Assembly: GCA_033875315.1 (NCBI GenBank)
Contig: JANRJG010000032.1
Span: 44,397 to 108,396, forward strand
DNA from: Candidatus Methylacidiphilales bacterium
Lineage (GTDB): Bacteria; Verrucomicrobiota; Verrucomicrobiia; Methylacidiphilales; CAZTYG01
Length of the DNA stretch: 64,000 bases
Direction: 5' to 3'
A model generated the notes under the pieces. It was not told the origin of the DNA. It worked only from the letters and a program-made list of their open reading frames with translations, and ran no database searches. Made by a program: the position numbers and the translations under genes. How positions within the stretch are numbered: position 1 is the first letter of the stretch; each line of letters opens with the position of its first letter. This document shows positions 27,078 to 37,910 of the stretch, in pieces.

Positions 27078-27301
27078 TCCCCCATGCTCTTCAAGGAAGT
27101 GCCCTGCGGCAATCAAAAGTCCACCTGCCGGTAAACGGCGGGCCGGTGGGGAAGGAGACGACGCACAAATCGGCGGATAATGGCACCAGACCTGCTTCAT
27201 TTGACGTCCAAGGGCGGGCGTGGTAACCCATGAGCCGCCAACGGGTGGGGGCGTGTGCACACGCCACCGTCCCAAACAATCCAACAACCCAACAAAGAAA
27301 T

Positions 27302-28324
27302 ATGGCCAAATACAAACTCGAATATGTCTGGCTGGACGGATACACGCCGGTCGCCAACTTGCGCAGCAAGACCCAAATCAAAGAATTCAGCAGCTTCCCC
27401 AAACTGGAAGAGCTCCCGATGTGGGGCTTCGATGGAAGCTCGACCCGCCAGGCCGAAGGCCGCAGCTCCGACTGCATGCTCAAGCCCGTGGCCGTCTTCC
27501 CTGACACCACCCGCAAGAACGGCGTGCTCGTCATGTGCGAAGTCATGATGCCCGATGGCAAGACCCCCCACCCGTCCAACACCCGCGCCGGCATTCTCGA
27601 TGATCCCGATGCCTGGTTCGGTTTCGAGCAGGAATACTTCCTCTATGAAGATGGCGCCCCCCTCGGCTTCCCGGCCGGTGGTTACCCCGGCCCCCAAGGT
27701 CCCTATTACACCGGCGTTGGCTACAAGAACGTCGGCAGCATCGCCCGCCAGATCGTCGAGGAACACCTGGACCTCTGTCTGGACGCCGGCATCAACCACG
27801 AAGGCATCAACGCCGAAGTGGCCAAAGGCCAGTGGGAATTCCAGATCTTCGGCAAAGGTTCCAAGACCGCGGCCGACCAAGTCTGGATGGCCCGTTACCT
27901 CCTCCTCCGTCTTTGCGAAAAATACGGCATCGACATCGAATGGCATTGCAAACCCCTCGGCAAGGATCTCGACTGGAACGGTTCCGGCATGCACTCCAAC
28001 TTCTCGACCAAATTCATGCGCGAAGTCGGCGGCAAGGAATACTTCGAGAAACTCATGGCCCAGTTTGCCAAGAACATGGATGAGCACGTCGCGGTTTACG
28101 GACCGGACAACCACCTGCGCCTGACCGGCCTCCACGAAACCCAATCCATCGACAAATTCACCTACGGCATCGCCGACCGTGGATCTTCGATCCGGGTGCC
28201 CCACAGCTTCGTCAACAACGGCTACAAGGGCTATCTGGAAGACCGCCGCCCGAATTCCCAGGGCGATCCCTACGCCATCGCCAGCCGGATTCTCAAGACG
28301 ATCTCGGAAGTTCCGACCAAGTAA
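27302..28324 (+). CDS. glnII: glutamine synthetase, type II (eukaryote-like)
   Basis: This enzyme makes glutamine from glutamate, ammonia and ATP. At 340 residues it belongs to the short GSII family found in eukaryotes and some bacteria, and it differs from the roughly 470-residue GlnA. Typical segments: YVWLDGYTPVANLRSKT, LPMWGFDGSSTRQAEGRSSD, PWFGFEQEYFL-like PDAWFGFEQEYFL with the metal-binding Glu residues, NHEGINAEVAKGQWEFQIF, DWNGSGMHSNFST, and GIADRGSSIRVPHSF. The ATG at 27302 starts at MAKYKLEYVW. A strong terminator follows the stop by 26 bases. Two P-II genes lie downstream on the other strand, consistent with nitrogen control. Confidence 0.95.
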   Translation: MAKYKLEYVWLDGYTPVANLRSKTQIKEFSSFPKLEELPMWGFDGSSTRQAEGRSSDCMLKPVAVFPDTTRKNGVLVMCEVMMPDGKTPHPSNTRAGILDDPDAWFGFEQEYFLYEDGAPLGFPAGGYPGPQGPYYTGVGYKNVGSIARQIVEEHLDLCLDAGINHEGINAEVAKGQWEFQIFGKGSKTAADQVWMARYLLLRLCEKYGIDIEWHCKPLGKDLDWNGSGMHSNFSTKFMREVGGKEYFEKLMAQFAKNMDEHVAVYGPDNHLRLTGLHETQSIDKFTYGIADRGSSIRVPHSFVNNGYKGYLEDRRPNSQGDPYAIASRILKTISEVPTK

Positions 28325-28349
28325 ACATCCGCACAAGTCTGCATTCAGG

Positions 28350-28381
28350 GCGGCGTCCCCACCGGGACGCCGCTTTTTTTT
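28350..28381 (+). terminator. rho-independent terminator after glnII
   Basis: A perfect ten-base stem, GCGGCGTCCC (28350-28359) with GGGACGCCGC (28364-28373), encloses a four-base loop and is followed by eight T. It is placed directly after the glutamine synthetase stop. Confidence 0.93.
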
Positions 28382-28441
28382 CATCGTCCGCAAAAAGGCC
28401 TGTCTTGTCATTTCCCGGAAATTCGGGCATCGAGTGGGGCA

Positions 28442-30715
28442 ATGGATCACAGCACCGGCTCTGAGTCGCCGGTCCCGCGGCTCTCCCTGAGAAACAAGAT
28501 CGGCCCGGGCTTCCAGCCCGGCATGGTGCTTGTCGACCATATCGAGCTCAAGGAAGCACGGGGAAGCGCCGGGTATTGTGAACTCTGGTCGGCCTATGAC
28601 CGGACCCGGCACCGTGCCGTGCTGCTGAAGGTATTGCCCAAGGCCCTGACCGCGCAGCCGGCATCCGATGCCCGCATTCATGCCGAAGTGCGGCGCACGA
28701 TTCCCCTCCGCCACCGACACATCGTGGAAACGTTCGACGTCCACCACGACAACACCTGGACGGCGGTCGCCACGGAAGACGTGGAAGGGGAACCGCTATC
28801 CATCCGCTTGATCAAACAGGCCGCGGGCTATTTTGAGGTCGACCGCATCCGGCCGTGGGTCGGCCAATGCTGCGAGGCCCTGATTTACGCCCATGAGGCG
28901 GTGGGGGTGGTCCATGGAGACCTCAAGCTGCAGAATATCCTGATCGATGAGGAAAAGGGGGTCAAGGTCATCGACTTTCTCCTCGACCGCTCCCTGGCAC
29001 TCTGGGCGGAAAAGGAACAGCAGACCATGGGGGCGAAGGACACCGATGCCTACCGCAGTCCGCAGATACTATCCGGACAGGTTCCCGGAGTGGCTGACGA
29101 TGTTTATGCCTTCGGAGCCTGTTTGTATGCCCTCCTGACCGGCCATCCCCCCTTTTACCTCGGGGATATCCGCCAGCAGGTGAGGGAGAAGGTTCCGCCG
29201 TCACCCGGCCAAAGGCGCACGGAACTGGGCCGTCAGGGCAAGCCCATCCCGGCGGAATGGGAAGAAGTCATCACCGCCTGCCTGCAGAAAGATCCCGCCA
29301 AACGGCCCGAAAGCATGCGACGGGTCGCCCTCCGGCTGGGTTTCAAACCAGGTGCCACCAAGGTGAAAGGAAAACGCGGCCCGGGCATCGGGCGTTGGTT
29401 GACCCGTGATTTTCTCATCAACGCCATCATTGTTTTGGCGGTGTGCCTGCCGGTGGCCGGCGTCGGCTGGTGGTACACACAGTCCTATCTGCCGGCCGAA
29501 AAGGCACGCAAAGAGGCGGCGGTGCGGGCGGTGGAAGAAGCCCGCTTGAAGAAGGAAGAAGAAGCCCGGCTGAAAAAAGAAGCCGAGCAGGCCCTGGCGG
29601 CCGAGGCCGAGGCACGCAAGGCCCGTGAGGCCGAAGCCGAAGCGGCGGCACAACTTGCCCGCCAACGGGAAGCCGAAGAAGCGGACCGGAAGGCCCGGGC
29701 CCGGGGTTCCGTGCAAATCACCACGCAACCGGCCGGGGCCGAAATCACCCTCGGTTCGCTCCCCACCCTGAAAAGCCCGGCGGAGTTTCCGGCCGTTCCG
29801 GTGGGTGCGACCACGGCCCAGATCCGCCTCAAGGGTTACGACCCGGTCGATCTCGATCTGGAGGTGCGCGAAGGAGAACGAAGCGCACCCCCCACGGTTG
29901 TTCTGGTGCGGCAGTTGGGGAATGTGCAGATCACCAGCAAGCCAGACAAGGCCAAGGTCTACTCCGGAGGCAAGTCCATCGGGATCACCCCACTGGCCCT
30001 GACGGGTCTTCCCACCGGCCCGGTCACTTTCCGCATCGGATTCAAGGGATATGACACCGCGGAAGTCAGCGGCCAGATCCAGAAAGGGCGCGAGACGACC
30101 TTCAGCGTGACGCTTACCCCCTCACCCGGCCCCCCTTTTGGATCCGACTACGACAATTCCATCGGCATGAAGATGGTCTGGGTGCCTCCTTTGCAGGGCT
30201 GGGTCTCGCGCTATGAGACCACCCAGGACGATTTTCTCCGGGTCATGCGCGCGGACCCCAGCCAGTTCAAGGGACCCCGCAAGCCGGTGGAAAATGTCAG
30301 TTGGAAAGACGCCCAGGAGTTTTGCCGCCGTTTGACCACCGCGGAGGCCCGCTCGGGCCAGTTGCCGGCCACCCTCCGATACCGGCTGCCGACCGAGAAG
30401 GAGTGGGAGGCTTATGCCGCCAACACCGGGCTGGCCGATGCGGTCTCTGTCTTCAACGATCCCCAGACGCGTTCCCCGAGAGAAGTGGGAGCCGGTATGC
30501 CGAATGCCTTCGGCCTATACGATGTCCGGGGCAACGTCGCCGAATGGTGCCAGGATCTTTACGCCGGAAAAGCCGACCTTCGCGTGCTCCGGGGAGGCTC
30601 GTGGGTCAGCTCGCTCAAGGAAAGCCTGGCTTTGGACGCGCAGGACTACTCCGGGCTCAATGAGCGCAGCAACAGCCGGGGTTTCCGCTGTGTTTTGCTC
30701 TACGACGAACCCTGA
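28442..30715 (+). CDS. Ser/Thr protein kinase with PEGA repeats and SUMF1-like domain
   Basis: The 757-residue protein has a cytoplasmic Hanks-type kinase domain (about 25-300), one membrane span near 324-346, an Ala/Glu/Lys coiled coil (352-420), two PEGA domains (RGSVQITTQPAGAEITLG from 421; GNVQITSKPDKAKVYSGG from 493) and a C-terminal formylglycine-generating-enzyme-like domain (571-755, with NSIGMKMVWVP, YRLPTEKEWEAYA, GNVAEWCQDLY, VLRGGSW and RGFRCVL). K63 and HGDLKLQN (158-165) keep the catalytic Lys, Asp and Asn. The glycine loop is degenerate (ARGSAGYCELWS), DFG is DFL (178-180), and APE is replaced by SPQ. Weak activity or pseudokinase status is possible. The outer domains may sense the envelope. 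Confidence 0.9.
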   Translation: MDHSTGSESPVPRLSLRNKIGPGFQPGMVLVDHIELKEARGSAGYCELWSAYDRTRHRAVLLKVLPKALTAQPASDARIHAEVRRTIPLRHRHIVETFDVHHDNTWTAVATEDVEGEPLSIRLIKQAAGYFEVDRIRPWVGQCCEALIYAHEAVGVVHGDLKLQNILIDEEKGVKVIDFLLDRSLALWAEKEQQTMGAKDTDAYRSPQILSGQVPGVADDVYAFGACLYALLTGHPPFYLGDIRQQVREKVPPSPGQRRTELGRQGKPIPAEWEEVITACLQKDPAKRPESMRRVALRLGFKPGATKVKGKRGPGIGRWLTRDFLINAIIVLAVCLPVAGVGWWYTQSYLPAEKARKEAAVRAVEEARLKKEEEARLKKEAEQALAAEAEARKAREAEAEAAAQLARQREAEEADRKARARGSVQITTQPAGAEITLGSLPTLKSPAEFPAVPVGATTAQIRLKGYDPVDLDLEVREGERSAPPTVVLVRQLGNVQITSKPDKAKVYSGGKSIGITPLALTGLPTGPVTFRIGFKGYDTAEVSGQIQKGRETTFSVTLTPSPGPPFGSDYDNSIGMKMVWVPPLQGWVSRYETTQDDFLRVMRADPSQFKGPRKPVENVSWKDAQEFCRRLTTAEARSGQLPATLRYRLPTEKEWEAYAANTGLADAVSVFNDPQTRSPREVGAGMPNAFGLYDVRGNVAEWCQDLYAGKADLRVLRGGSWVSSLKESLALDAQDYSGLNERSNSRGFRCVLLYDEP

Positions 30716-30724
30716 CGGGAATCG

Positions 30725-32889
<2,165 letters not shown>

Positions 32890-32979
32890 CTGGGGTCCGG
32901 GGCCCCCAACCGTTGGCAGGAAGGATGCACAGCAAGCATCAAGTCGGGACACGATGGGATCTATCGATCACCGGATCAA

Positions 32980-33024
32980 GTGTAAAAAGAAGCAGGAGAT
33001 TCCGGCTAGTCCGGAATCTCCTGC
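32980..33024 (-). terminator. rho-independent terminator downstream of the 33046 P-II gene
   Basis: A perfect 14-base stem (GCAGGAGATTCCGG at 32992-33005 with its complement at 33011-33024) and a five-base loop lie just after the P-II gene. On the minus strand it is followed by TTCTTTTT. Confidence 0.9.
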
Positions 33025-33045
33025 GGCAGAGAACGGTCTGGGAAG

Positions 33046-33453
<408 letters not shown>

Positions 33454-34905
33454 TCAGTTGGCGACGTAGCCCTCTTCGCCGTGTTCGTTGATGTCGAGGC
33501 CGGAGGCTTCAACTTCTTCGCTCGGGCGGAGACCGATGGTGAATTTGATCAGCAAGCCGATGATGACCGTGGCCACGACCGAGAGGATGATGGTGAGGCC
33601 GCAGGCCTTGAGCTGGGCGACCACGAGGCCGCCTTCGGTGACCAGTTTGGCCAGGCCGTTCGGAACGGCGTAGACCTCGCTCACGAGGTTGGCGTTGACA
33701 TCCTTGGTGGCCAGCAGGCCGGTGAGGATGGCCCCGAGGGTTCCACCGACGCCGTGGACGCCGAAGGTGTCGAGGGCGTCATCGACTTTGAGGATGGGCT
33801 TGAGGAAGACCACGGCGGCATAGGGGACCAATCCGGCGAGCACGCCGATGATCATGGCTCCCTTGGCGGTGACAAAGCCGCAAGCCGGGGTGATGACAAC
33901 CAGACCGGCGACGATGCCGGAGCAGAAGCCGAGGACCGAGGCCTTGCCCTTGTGGAAGGATTCAGCCAGTGCCCAAACGAATCCGCCCACGGCGGCCGCG
34001 AGGGTGGTGGTCATGAAGGCCTGGGAGGCGATGCCATCAGCGGCCAGCGCGGAACCGGCATTGAAGCCATACCAGCCGACCCAGAGCATACCCGTGCCGA
34101 CCATGCACAAAACCATGGAGTGGGGGGCCATTTTTTCAGTGCCATGGCCTTTGCGTTTGCCGAGCATGATGGCCAGGACCAGGGCGCTCCATCCGGAGGA
34201 CATGTGAACCACGGTGCCACCGGCAAAGTCAATCGCGGGAATAGCGGCCGCGCTGTTCCAGACGCCGTTCATGAGGCCGTCAAAACCCCACACCATGTGG
34301 GCCAGGGGGAAGTAAACCAGGAACATCCAGAAGCCGACAAAGGTCAGCACGGCGGCGAACTTCATGCGCTCGGCAATGGCGCCGATGATGAGGGCGGGGG
34401 TGATGGCTGCGAAGGTCAGCTGGAAGATCACGAAGGTCAGCTCGGGGATCTCGACGCCGGCCGAGAAGGTGGCGGACGTGGTCGAGGGCGTGACACCCGA
34501 GAGGAAGAGCTTGCTGAAATCACCGATAAAGGCCGAAAGGCCGCCTTCGGTCGGGCCGTTGAAGGCCAGCGAGTAGCCGTAGATCACCCAGAGCAGGGCA
34601 ATCATCGAGAAGCCGGCGAGGACCTGCATCAGGACCGAGAGCATGTTCTTGGCGCGGACGAGACCGCCGTAGAACAGGGCGAGGCCCGGAATGGTCATGG
34701 CGATCACGAGGATCGTCGAGATGAGCATCCAGGTGGTGTCACCCTTGTCGACGGTGGCGGCGGCCACTTCGGCAACGGCTTCGGTGGCGGCAGCGGCCGC
34801 ATCGGCGGCGGGAGCCGCGGCATCCTGGGCAAAGGCTGGCAGAGCCAGTGCGAGCGAGGCGAGGGCCACCGCTCCAAGGATTTTTGACGTCTTAAGTGCT
34901 GTCAT
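33454..34905 (-). CDS. amt: ammonium transporter, apparently a junction between two genomes
   Basis: The 483-residue Amt protein has a signal peptide (cleavage likely near ALPAFAQD), an Ala-rich leader and eleven membrane spans. Key segments are FYGGLVRAKNMLSVLMQ, ITPALIIGAIAER, the pore His in DFAGGTVVHMSSG, and DTFGVHGVGGTLGAILTG. The protein looks complete. The coding style changes inside it: the 5' part (above roughly 34,300) uses TCG for most serines, whereas the 3' part uses TCC and AGC and more AAA lysines. The upstream neighbour glnK (34932) is alphaproteobacterial and the downstream glnK is of the other type. I read this as a hybrid of two amt genes, probably created in assembly. Confidence 0.9.
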   Translation of the reverse strand: MTALKTSKILGAVALASLALALPAFAQDAAAPAADAAAAATEAVAEVAAATVDKGDTTWMLISTILVIAMTIPGLALFYGGLVRAKNMLSVLMQVLAGFSMIALLWVIYGYSLAFNGPTEGGLSAFIGDFSKLFLSGVTPSTTSATFSAGVEIPELTFVIFQLTFAAITPALIIGAIAERMKFAAVLTFVGFWMFLVYFPLAHMVWGFDGLMNGVWNSAAAIPAIDFAGGTVVHMSSGWSALVLAIMLGKRKGHGTEKMAPHSMVLCMVGTGMLWVGWYGFNAGSALAADGIASQAFMTTTLAAAVGGFVWALAESFHKGKASVLGFCSGIVAGLVVITPACGFVTAKGAMIIGVLAGLVPYAAVVFLKPILKVDDALDTFGVHGVGGTLGAILTGLLATKDVNANLVSEVYAVPNGLAKLVTEGGLVVAQLKACGLTIILSVVATVIIGLLIKFTIGLRPSEEVEASGLDINEHGEEGYVAN

Positions 34906-34931
34906 TGTGGTTTCCCCAAGAGAAAGCGGCA

Positions 34932-35270
34932 TCAGAGCGCGGCCGCGCCGGTTTCACCGGTGCGGATGCGCGTCACTGCCAGGAGATCGAGGACGAAGAT
35001 CTTGCCGTCGCCGATGCGACCGGTCTGCGCGCTCTCGCGGATGGCCGAGACGATGGCGTCCGACTGGGCGTCGTCCACGGCGATCTCGATCTTGAGCTTG
35101 GGCAGGAAGTGCACGGCATATTCGGTGCCGCGATAGATTTCCGAGTGCCCCTTCTGGCGGCCGTAACCTTTCACTTCGGTCACGGTCATGCCGTGGACGT
35201 CGAGCGAGTTGAGGGCCTGTCGGACCTCTTCAAGGCGCGACGGTTTGATGATTGCCACCACCAGTTTCAT
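34932..35270 (-). CDS. glnK: nitrogen regulatory protein P-II, alphaproteobacterial type
   Basis: This 112-residue P-II protein begins MKLVVAIIKPSRLEEVRQAL, has the T-loop Tyr in SEIYRGTEYAVHFLPK and ends QTGRIGDGKIFVLDLLAVTRIRTGETG. It differs clearly from the two P-II proteins to its left and fits Hyphomicrobiales GlnK. It lies 26 bases upstream of amt on the same strand, the usual glnK-amt order, and is preceded by a near-consensus sigma-54 site. A nitrogen-starvation-induced glnK-amt operon is inferred for the right-hand genome. Confidence 0.93.
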   Translation of the reverse strand: MKLVVAIIKPSRLEEVRQALNSLDVHGMTVTEVKGYGRQKGHSEIYRGTEYAVHFLPKLKIEIAVDDAQSDAIVSAIRESAQTGRIGDGKIFVLDLLAVTRIRTGETGAAAL

Positions 35271-35320
35271 GGATGCCCCTTTCGATAGCTGTTGGACGGT
35301 CTCCAATGGTCCAAACAGAC

Positions 35321-35335
35321 TCAAGCGGCGTGCCA
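35321..35335 (-). promoter_or_regulatory. sigma-54 promoter of glnK-amt
   Basis: On the minus strand the sequence reads TGGCACGCCGCTTGA, matching the -24/-12 consensus TGGCACG-N4-TTGC at every position except the last. It lies about 50 bases before the glnK start codon, as expected for an NtrC-activated gene. Confidence 0.85.
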
Positions 35336-35575
35336 AAGTTTCGCCACGGTCGTCAACGTTATGATTCTGTTAGAGATTTCGATATGCTAGGCGATATGCA
35401 GCGCCCAAAGACGCGCCAGATGCTGGGGATGATGCACAATTCGTGTGCAGCCTAACTCTGAATGATGCTCTTTTAGGCAACTTGGCCCTGCGGCAGCACA
35501 GCGCTTGCAGGCCGGGGGCAGAGAGCCGAAATTGAGTCGACAGAAGCGCTTAGCGCCCGACCTTCAGGTGAGCCG

Positions 35576-36796
35576 ATGCAGGACGAGAAATTCGATGTCG
35601 TCATCGTGGGCGGTGGCCCGGCCGGACTCGCCATGGCGCTGGCGCTCACCCGGTTCCTCGACGGCGTGAGGGTGGCGCTGCTCGACCGGCGGCCGTTCAC
35701 CGTGCCGAACGACCAGCGCGCTTTCGCCATCGCGGCAGGCGTCCGGCGGGTGTTCGAGTCGCTCGGTGTCTGGGATGCCATGGCGCCGGCAGCCTCGCCG
35801 GTCAAAGCCATGAAGCTCACCGATTCGGGCCGTGGCGACATTTCCCGGCCGCTGTTTTTGACCTTCGATGGCGATGTGGCACCGGGCGAACCCTTTGCGC
35901 ATCTGGTTCCCAACACCGCCATGCAGGCGGCCTTGCTGAAGGCGGTCGAGGGCAAGGTGAGCTTTCTGACGCCGGTGGAGATCACCGGCCTCGCGCCGGG
36001 GAAACTCAGCCTCAAGGACGGCCGGACGATTTCGGCGCCGCTGATCGTAGCGTCGGACGGCGCCAATTCGACGCTCCGCAGCATGGCGGGGATCGAGGTT
36101 TTTACCCACGACTACCGCCAGTCGGGCATCGTCACCACCATCCGGCACGAACTCGACCATGAGGGCGTGGCCTATGAGCATTTCCGCCCCAATGGTCCGT
36201 TCGCCAGCCTGCCGCTGCTCGATGCGGCCGGCAAAGGCACGCGCTCGTCGCTGGTCTGGACCGAAACCACCGCCGAAGCGGCACGCATAAAGGAGCTGCC
36301 ACTCGAGGTGATTGCCGCCGAGATCGAGGCCGTGATGGGTTCGACGCTGGGCGCCGTCACCGTCGAAGAGCGGCCGCAGGCCTTTCCGCTCGGGCTGAAA
36401 CTGGCCAAATCCTTCATCGGGCCGCGGCTGGCGCTCATCGGCGACGCTGCACACGTTGTTCACCCAATTGCCGGGCAGGGGCTCAATCTGGGTTTGAAGG
36501 ACGTGGCGGCGCTGGCCGAAGTGGTGGTCGAAGCCATGCGCATGGGGCTCGACCACGGCGCCGCCGACCGGCTCGAGCGCTACCAGCGCTGGCGCCGGCT
36601 CGACACCTCGGTGATGGCCTTCGTCACCGACGGCATGAATCGGCTCTTTTCCAACGACGTCGCTCCCGTGCGGGCACTGCGCGATTTCGGGCTCGGCGTG
36701 GTGGATCGGATGCCGGCGGTCAAAGGCGCACTGATTTCGCAGGCGGCCGGCATCGATCGCGGCGGGCCGCGGCTGTTGAGCGGGTTGGCGATTTAA
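35576..36796 (+). CDS. UbiH/UbiF/COQ6-family FAD-dependent monooxygenase
   Basis: The 406-residue flavoprotein belongs to the ubiquinone biosynthesis hydroxylase family. It has the N-terminal dinucleotide-binding VVIVGGGPAGLAMALAL, the DG motif ASDGANSTLR near residue 158, and the C-terminal FAD motif LIGDAAHVVHPIAGQGLNLG near 286-305. Such enzymes hydroxylate the ring of polyprenyl-phenol intermediates. The specific ring position (UbiH, UbiF or UbiI role) cannot be told. It is divergent from glnK and is the first gene that looks purely right-hand in style on the plus strand. Confidence 0.88.
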   Translation: MQDEKFDVVIVGGGPAGLAMALALTRFLDGVRVALLDRRPFTVPNDQRAFAIAAGVRRVFESLGVWDAMAPAASPVKAMKLTDSGRGDISRPLFLTFDGDVAPGEPFAHLVPNTAMQAALLKAVEGKVSFLTPVEITGLAPGKLSLKDGRTISAPLIVASDGANSTLRSMAGIEVFTHDYRQSGIVTTIRHELDHEGVAYEHFRPNGPFASLPLLDAAGKGTRSSLVWTETTAEAARIKELPLEVIAAEIEAVMGSTLGAVTVEERPQAFPLGLKLAKSFIGPRLALIGDAAHVVHPIAGQGLNLGLKDVAALAEVVVEAMRMGLDHGAADRLERYQRWRRLDTSVMAFVTDGMNRLFSNDVAPVRALRDFGLGVVDRMPAVKGALISQAAGIDRGGPRLLSGLAI

Positions 36797-36823
36797 GGCC
36801 GCTAGGCGCCGGCTTGGGTGTCT

Positions 36824-36955
36824 CCTCCCCCCTTTCGGGGGAGGGTCAGGGTGGGGGGAAGGAGAGCCCGGGAATGTGCCCGAGATATCCGGACCATCCC
36901 CAACGTCACTGGCCCATCACCCCCCACCCCTGTCCCCTCCCCTTGCGGGGGAGGG
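36824..36955. repeat. dispersed intergenic repeat, copy 1
   Basis: A G/C-rich hairpin (CCTCCCCCCTTTCGGGGGAGG, 36824-36844) and a second one (36935-36955) bracket two conserved blocks. One is CCATCCCCAACGTCACTGG at 36894-36912, which continues into CCCATC. The other is AGAGCCCGGGAATGTGCCCG near 36863-36882. Copy 2 at 57254-57381 has the same plan and the identical central block. No gene is inside. Confidence 0.85.
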
Positions 36956-36986
36956 AGACCTGACTGAGGGGCCGCCGCCCGCTCCG

Positions 36987-37238
36987 CTACCCGATCCCCA
37001 GCCGGCGCTTTTCAACCATGTCGTCAGGGTCGAATTCGCGAGCCTCATCGAGGCTCAGCATGGGGACGCCGTCGCGGATGGGGAAGGCAAGGTGGGCGGC
37101 GACCGAGATCAGTTCGGTGCTATCGGCCGACAAGGTGAGCCGCGTCTTGGTCAGCGGGCAGACCAGCATTTCGAGGGTGCGCGGGTCGACCACATAGCGC
37201 GGGTTCACCGCCGGCGGGCGCGAACCGAACTCGCTCAA
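36987..37238 (-). CDS. Trm112-like (UPF0434) small protein
   Basis: The 83-residue protein contains LEMLVCPLTKTRLTLS and LAFPIRDGVPMLSLDEAREFD, the two conserved blocks of the Trm112/YcaR family. Only one Cys of the usual zinc-binding set remains, as in many alphaproteobacterial members. Its start overlaps the stop of the LON-domain gene by ATGA, indicating a two-gene operon. Its function is not established for this subgroup; Trm112 proteins partner methyltransferases in other organisms. Confidence 0.85.
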   Translation of the reverse strand: MSEFGSRPPAVNPRYVVDPRTLEMLVCPLTKTRLTLSADSTELISVAAHLAFPIRDGVPMLSLDEAREFDPDDMVEKRRLGIG

Positions 37239-37900
37239 TTGAGCGGCGCGGCGGCCTTGCCGCCCTTGGCCATCTCGAATTCGGCCAGTGCGATCAGCGT
37301 TTCGGCACGGGCTTCGAGCGTGCCGGCTTCGAGCAGCACCTGCTTTTCGGCGGCCCCGTAGGGCGAGACCATGCAGCAGAAGTTCACGAGGTCGGCCGTG
37401 CCGGTCTTCTTGATCTCGTCCCAGTTGAGCTCGAAATTGGCGAACTCGGCATAGTCCTTCATCATCTTGAGGAAGCGCGTGCGGTCCACGGCCTCCTCGC
37501 CATGCAGGCGGTCGAAATCGAGCGCGAAGCGTTCGGCCGAAATGCGGAACTGCCGGTAGGGCGTCCGCATCGTGACCTCTTGCAGCACCTCGAAGCGGCT
37601 GAGGCCTTCGAGAATGATGAAATAGCGGCCTTCGCCATTCTCTTCGAAGTGGGTGAGGCGGCCGAGGCAGCCGATCTTTTGCAGCGGGGCCTGTCCCCGC
37701 GGGCTTTCCTCGCTGGTGTCCTCGGGCTGGATCAGCCCGATCAGCCGGTTGCCCGACAGCGCATGGTCGACCATGTCGACATAGCGCGGCTCGAAGATGT
37801 TGAGCGGCCGATGCGCGAAGGGCAGCAGCAAAGCGCCCGACAGCGGGAAGACCGGCACCATCTCGGGCAGTTCAGCGGGTGAGGCGGGGCGCTTGAGCAT
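37235..37900 (-). CDS. LON peptidase substrate-binding domain protein
   Basis: This 221-residue protein is a stand-alone N-terminal LON domain (no ATPase or protease part). Typical features are VPVFPLSGALLLPFAHRPLNIFEPRY at the start, LIGLIQPED, KIGCLGRLTHFEENGEGRYFIILEGLSRFEV, and a C-terminal helical bundle with NFCCMVSP. Such proteins are common in alphaproteobacteria next to thioredoxin/YbbN and Trm112-like genes, as here. Its role in protein quality control is inferred from the domain only. It lies 10 bases downstream of the YbbN-like gene. Confidence 0.9.
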   Translation of the reverse strand: MLKRPASPAELPEMVPVFPLSGALLLPFAHRPLNIFEPRYVDMVDHALSGNRLIGLIQPEDTSEESPRGQAPLQKIGCLGRLTHFEENGEGRYFIILEGLSRFEVLQEVTMRTPYRQFRISAERFALDFDRLHGEEAVDRTRFLKMMKDYAEFANFELNWDEIKKTGTADLVNFCCMVSPYGAAEKQVLLEAGTLEARAETLIALAEFEMAKGGKAAAPLN

Positions 37901-37910
37901 TCTGTCTATC

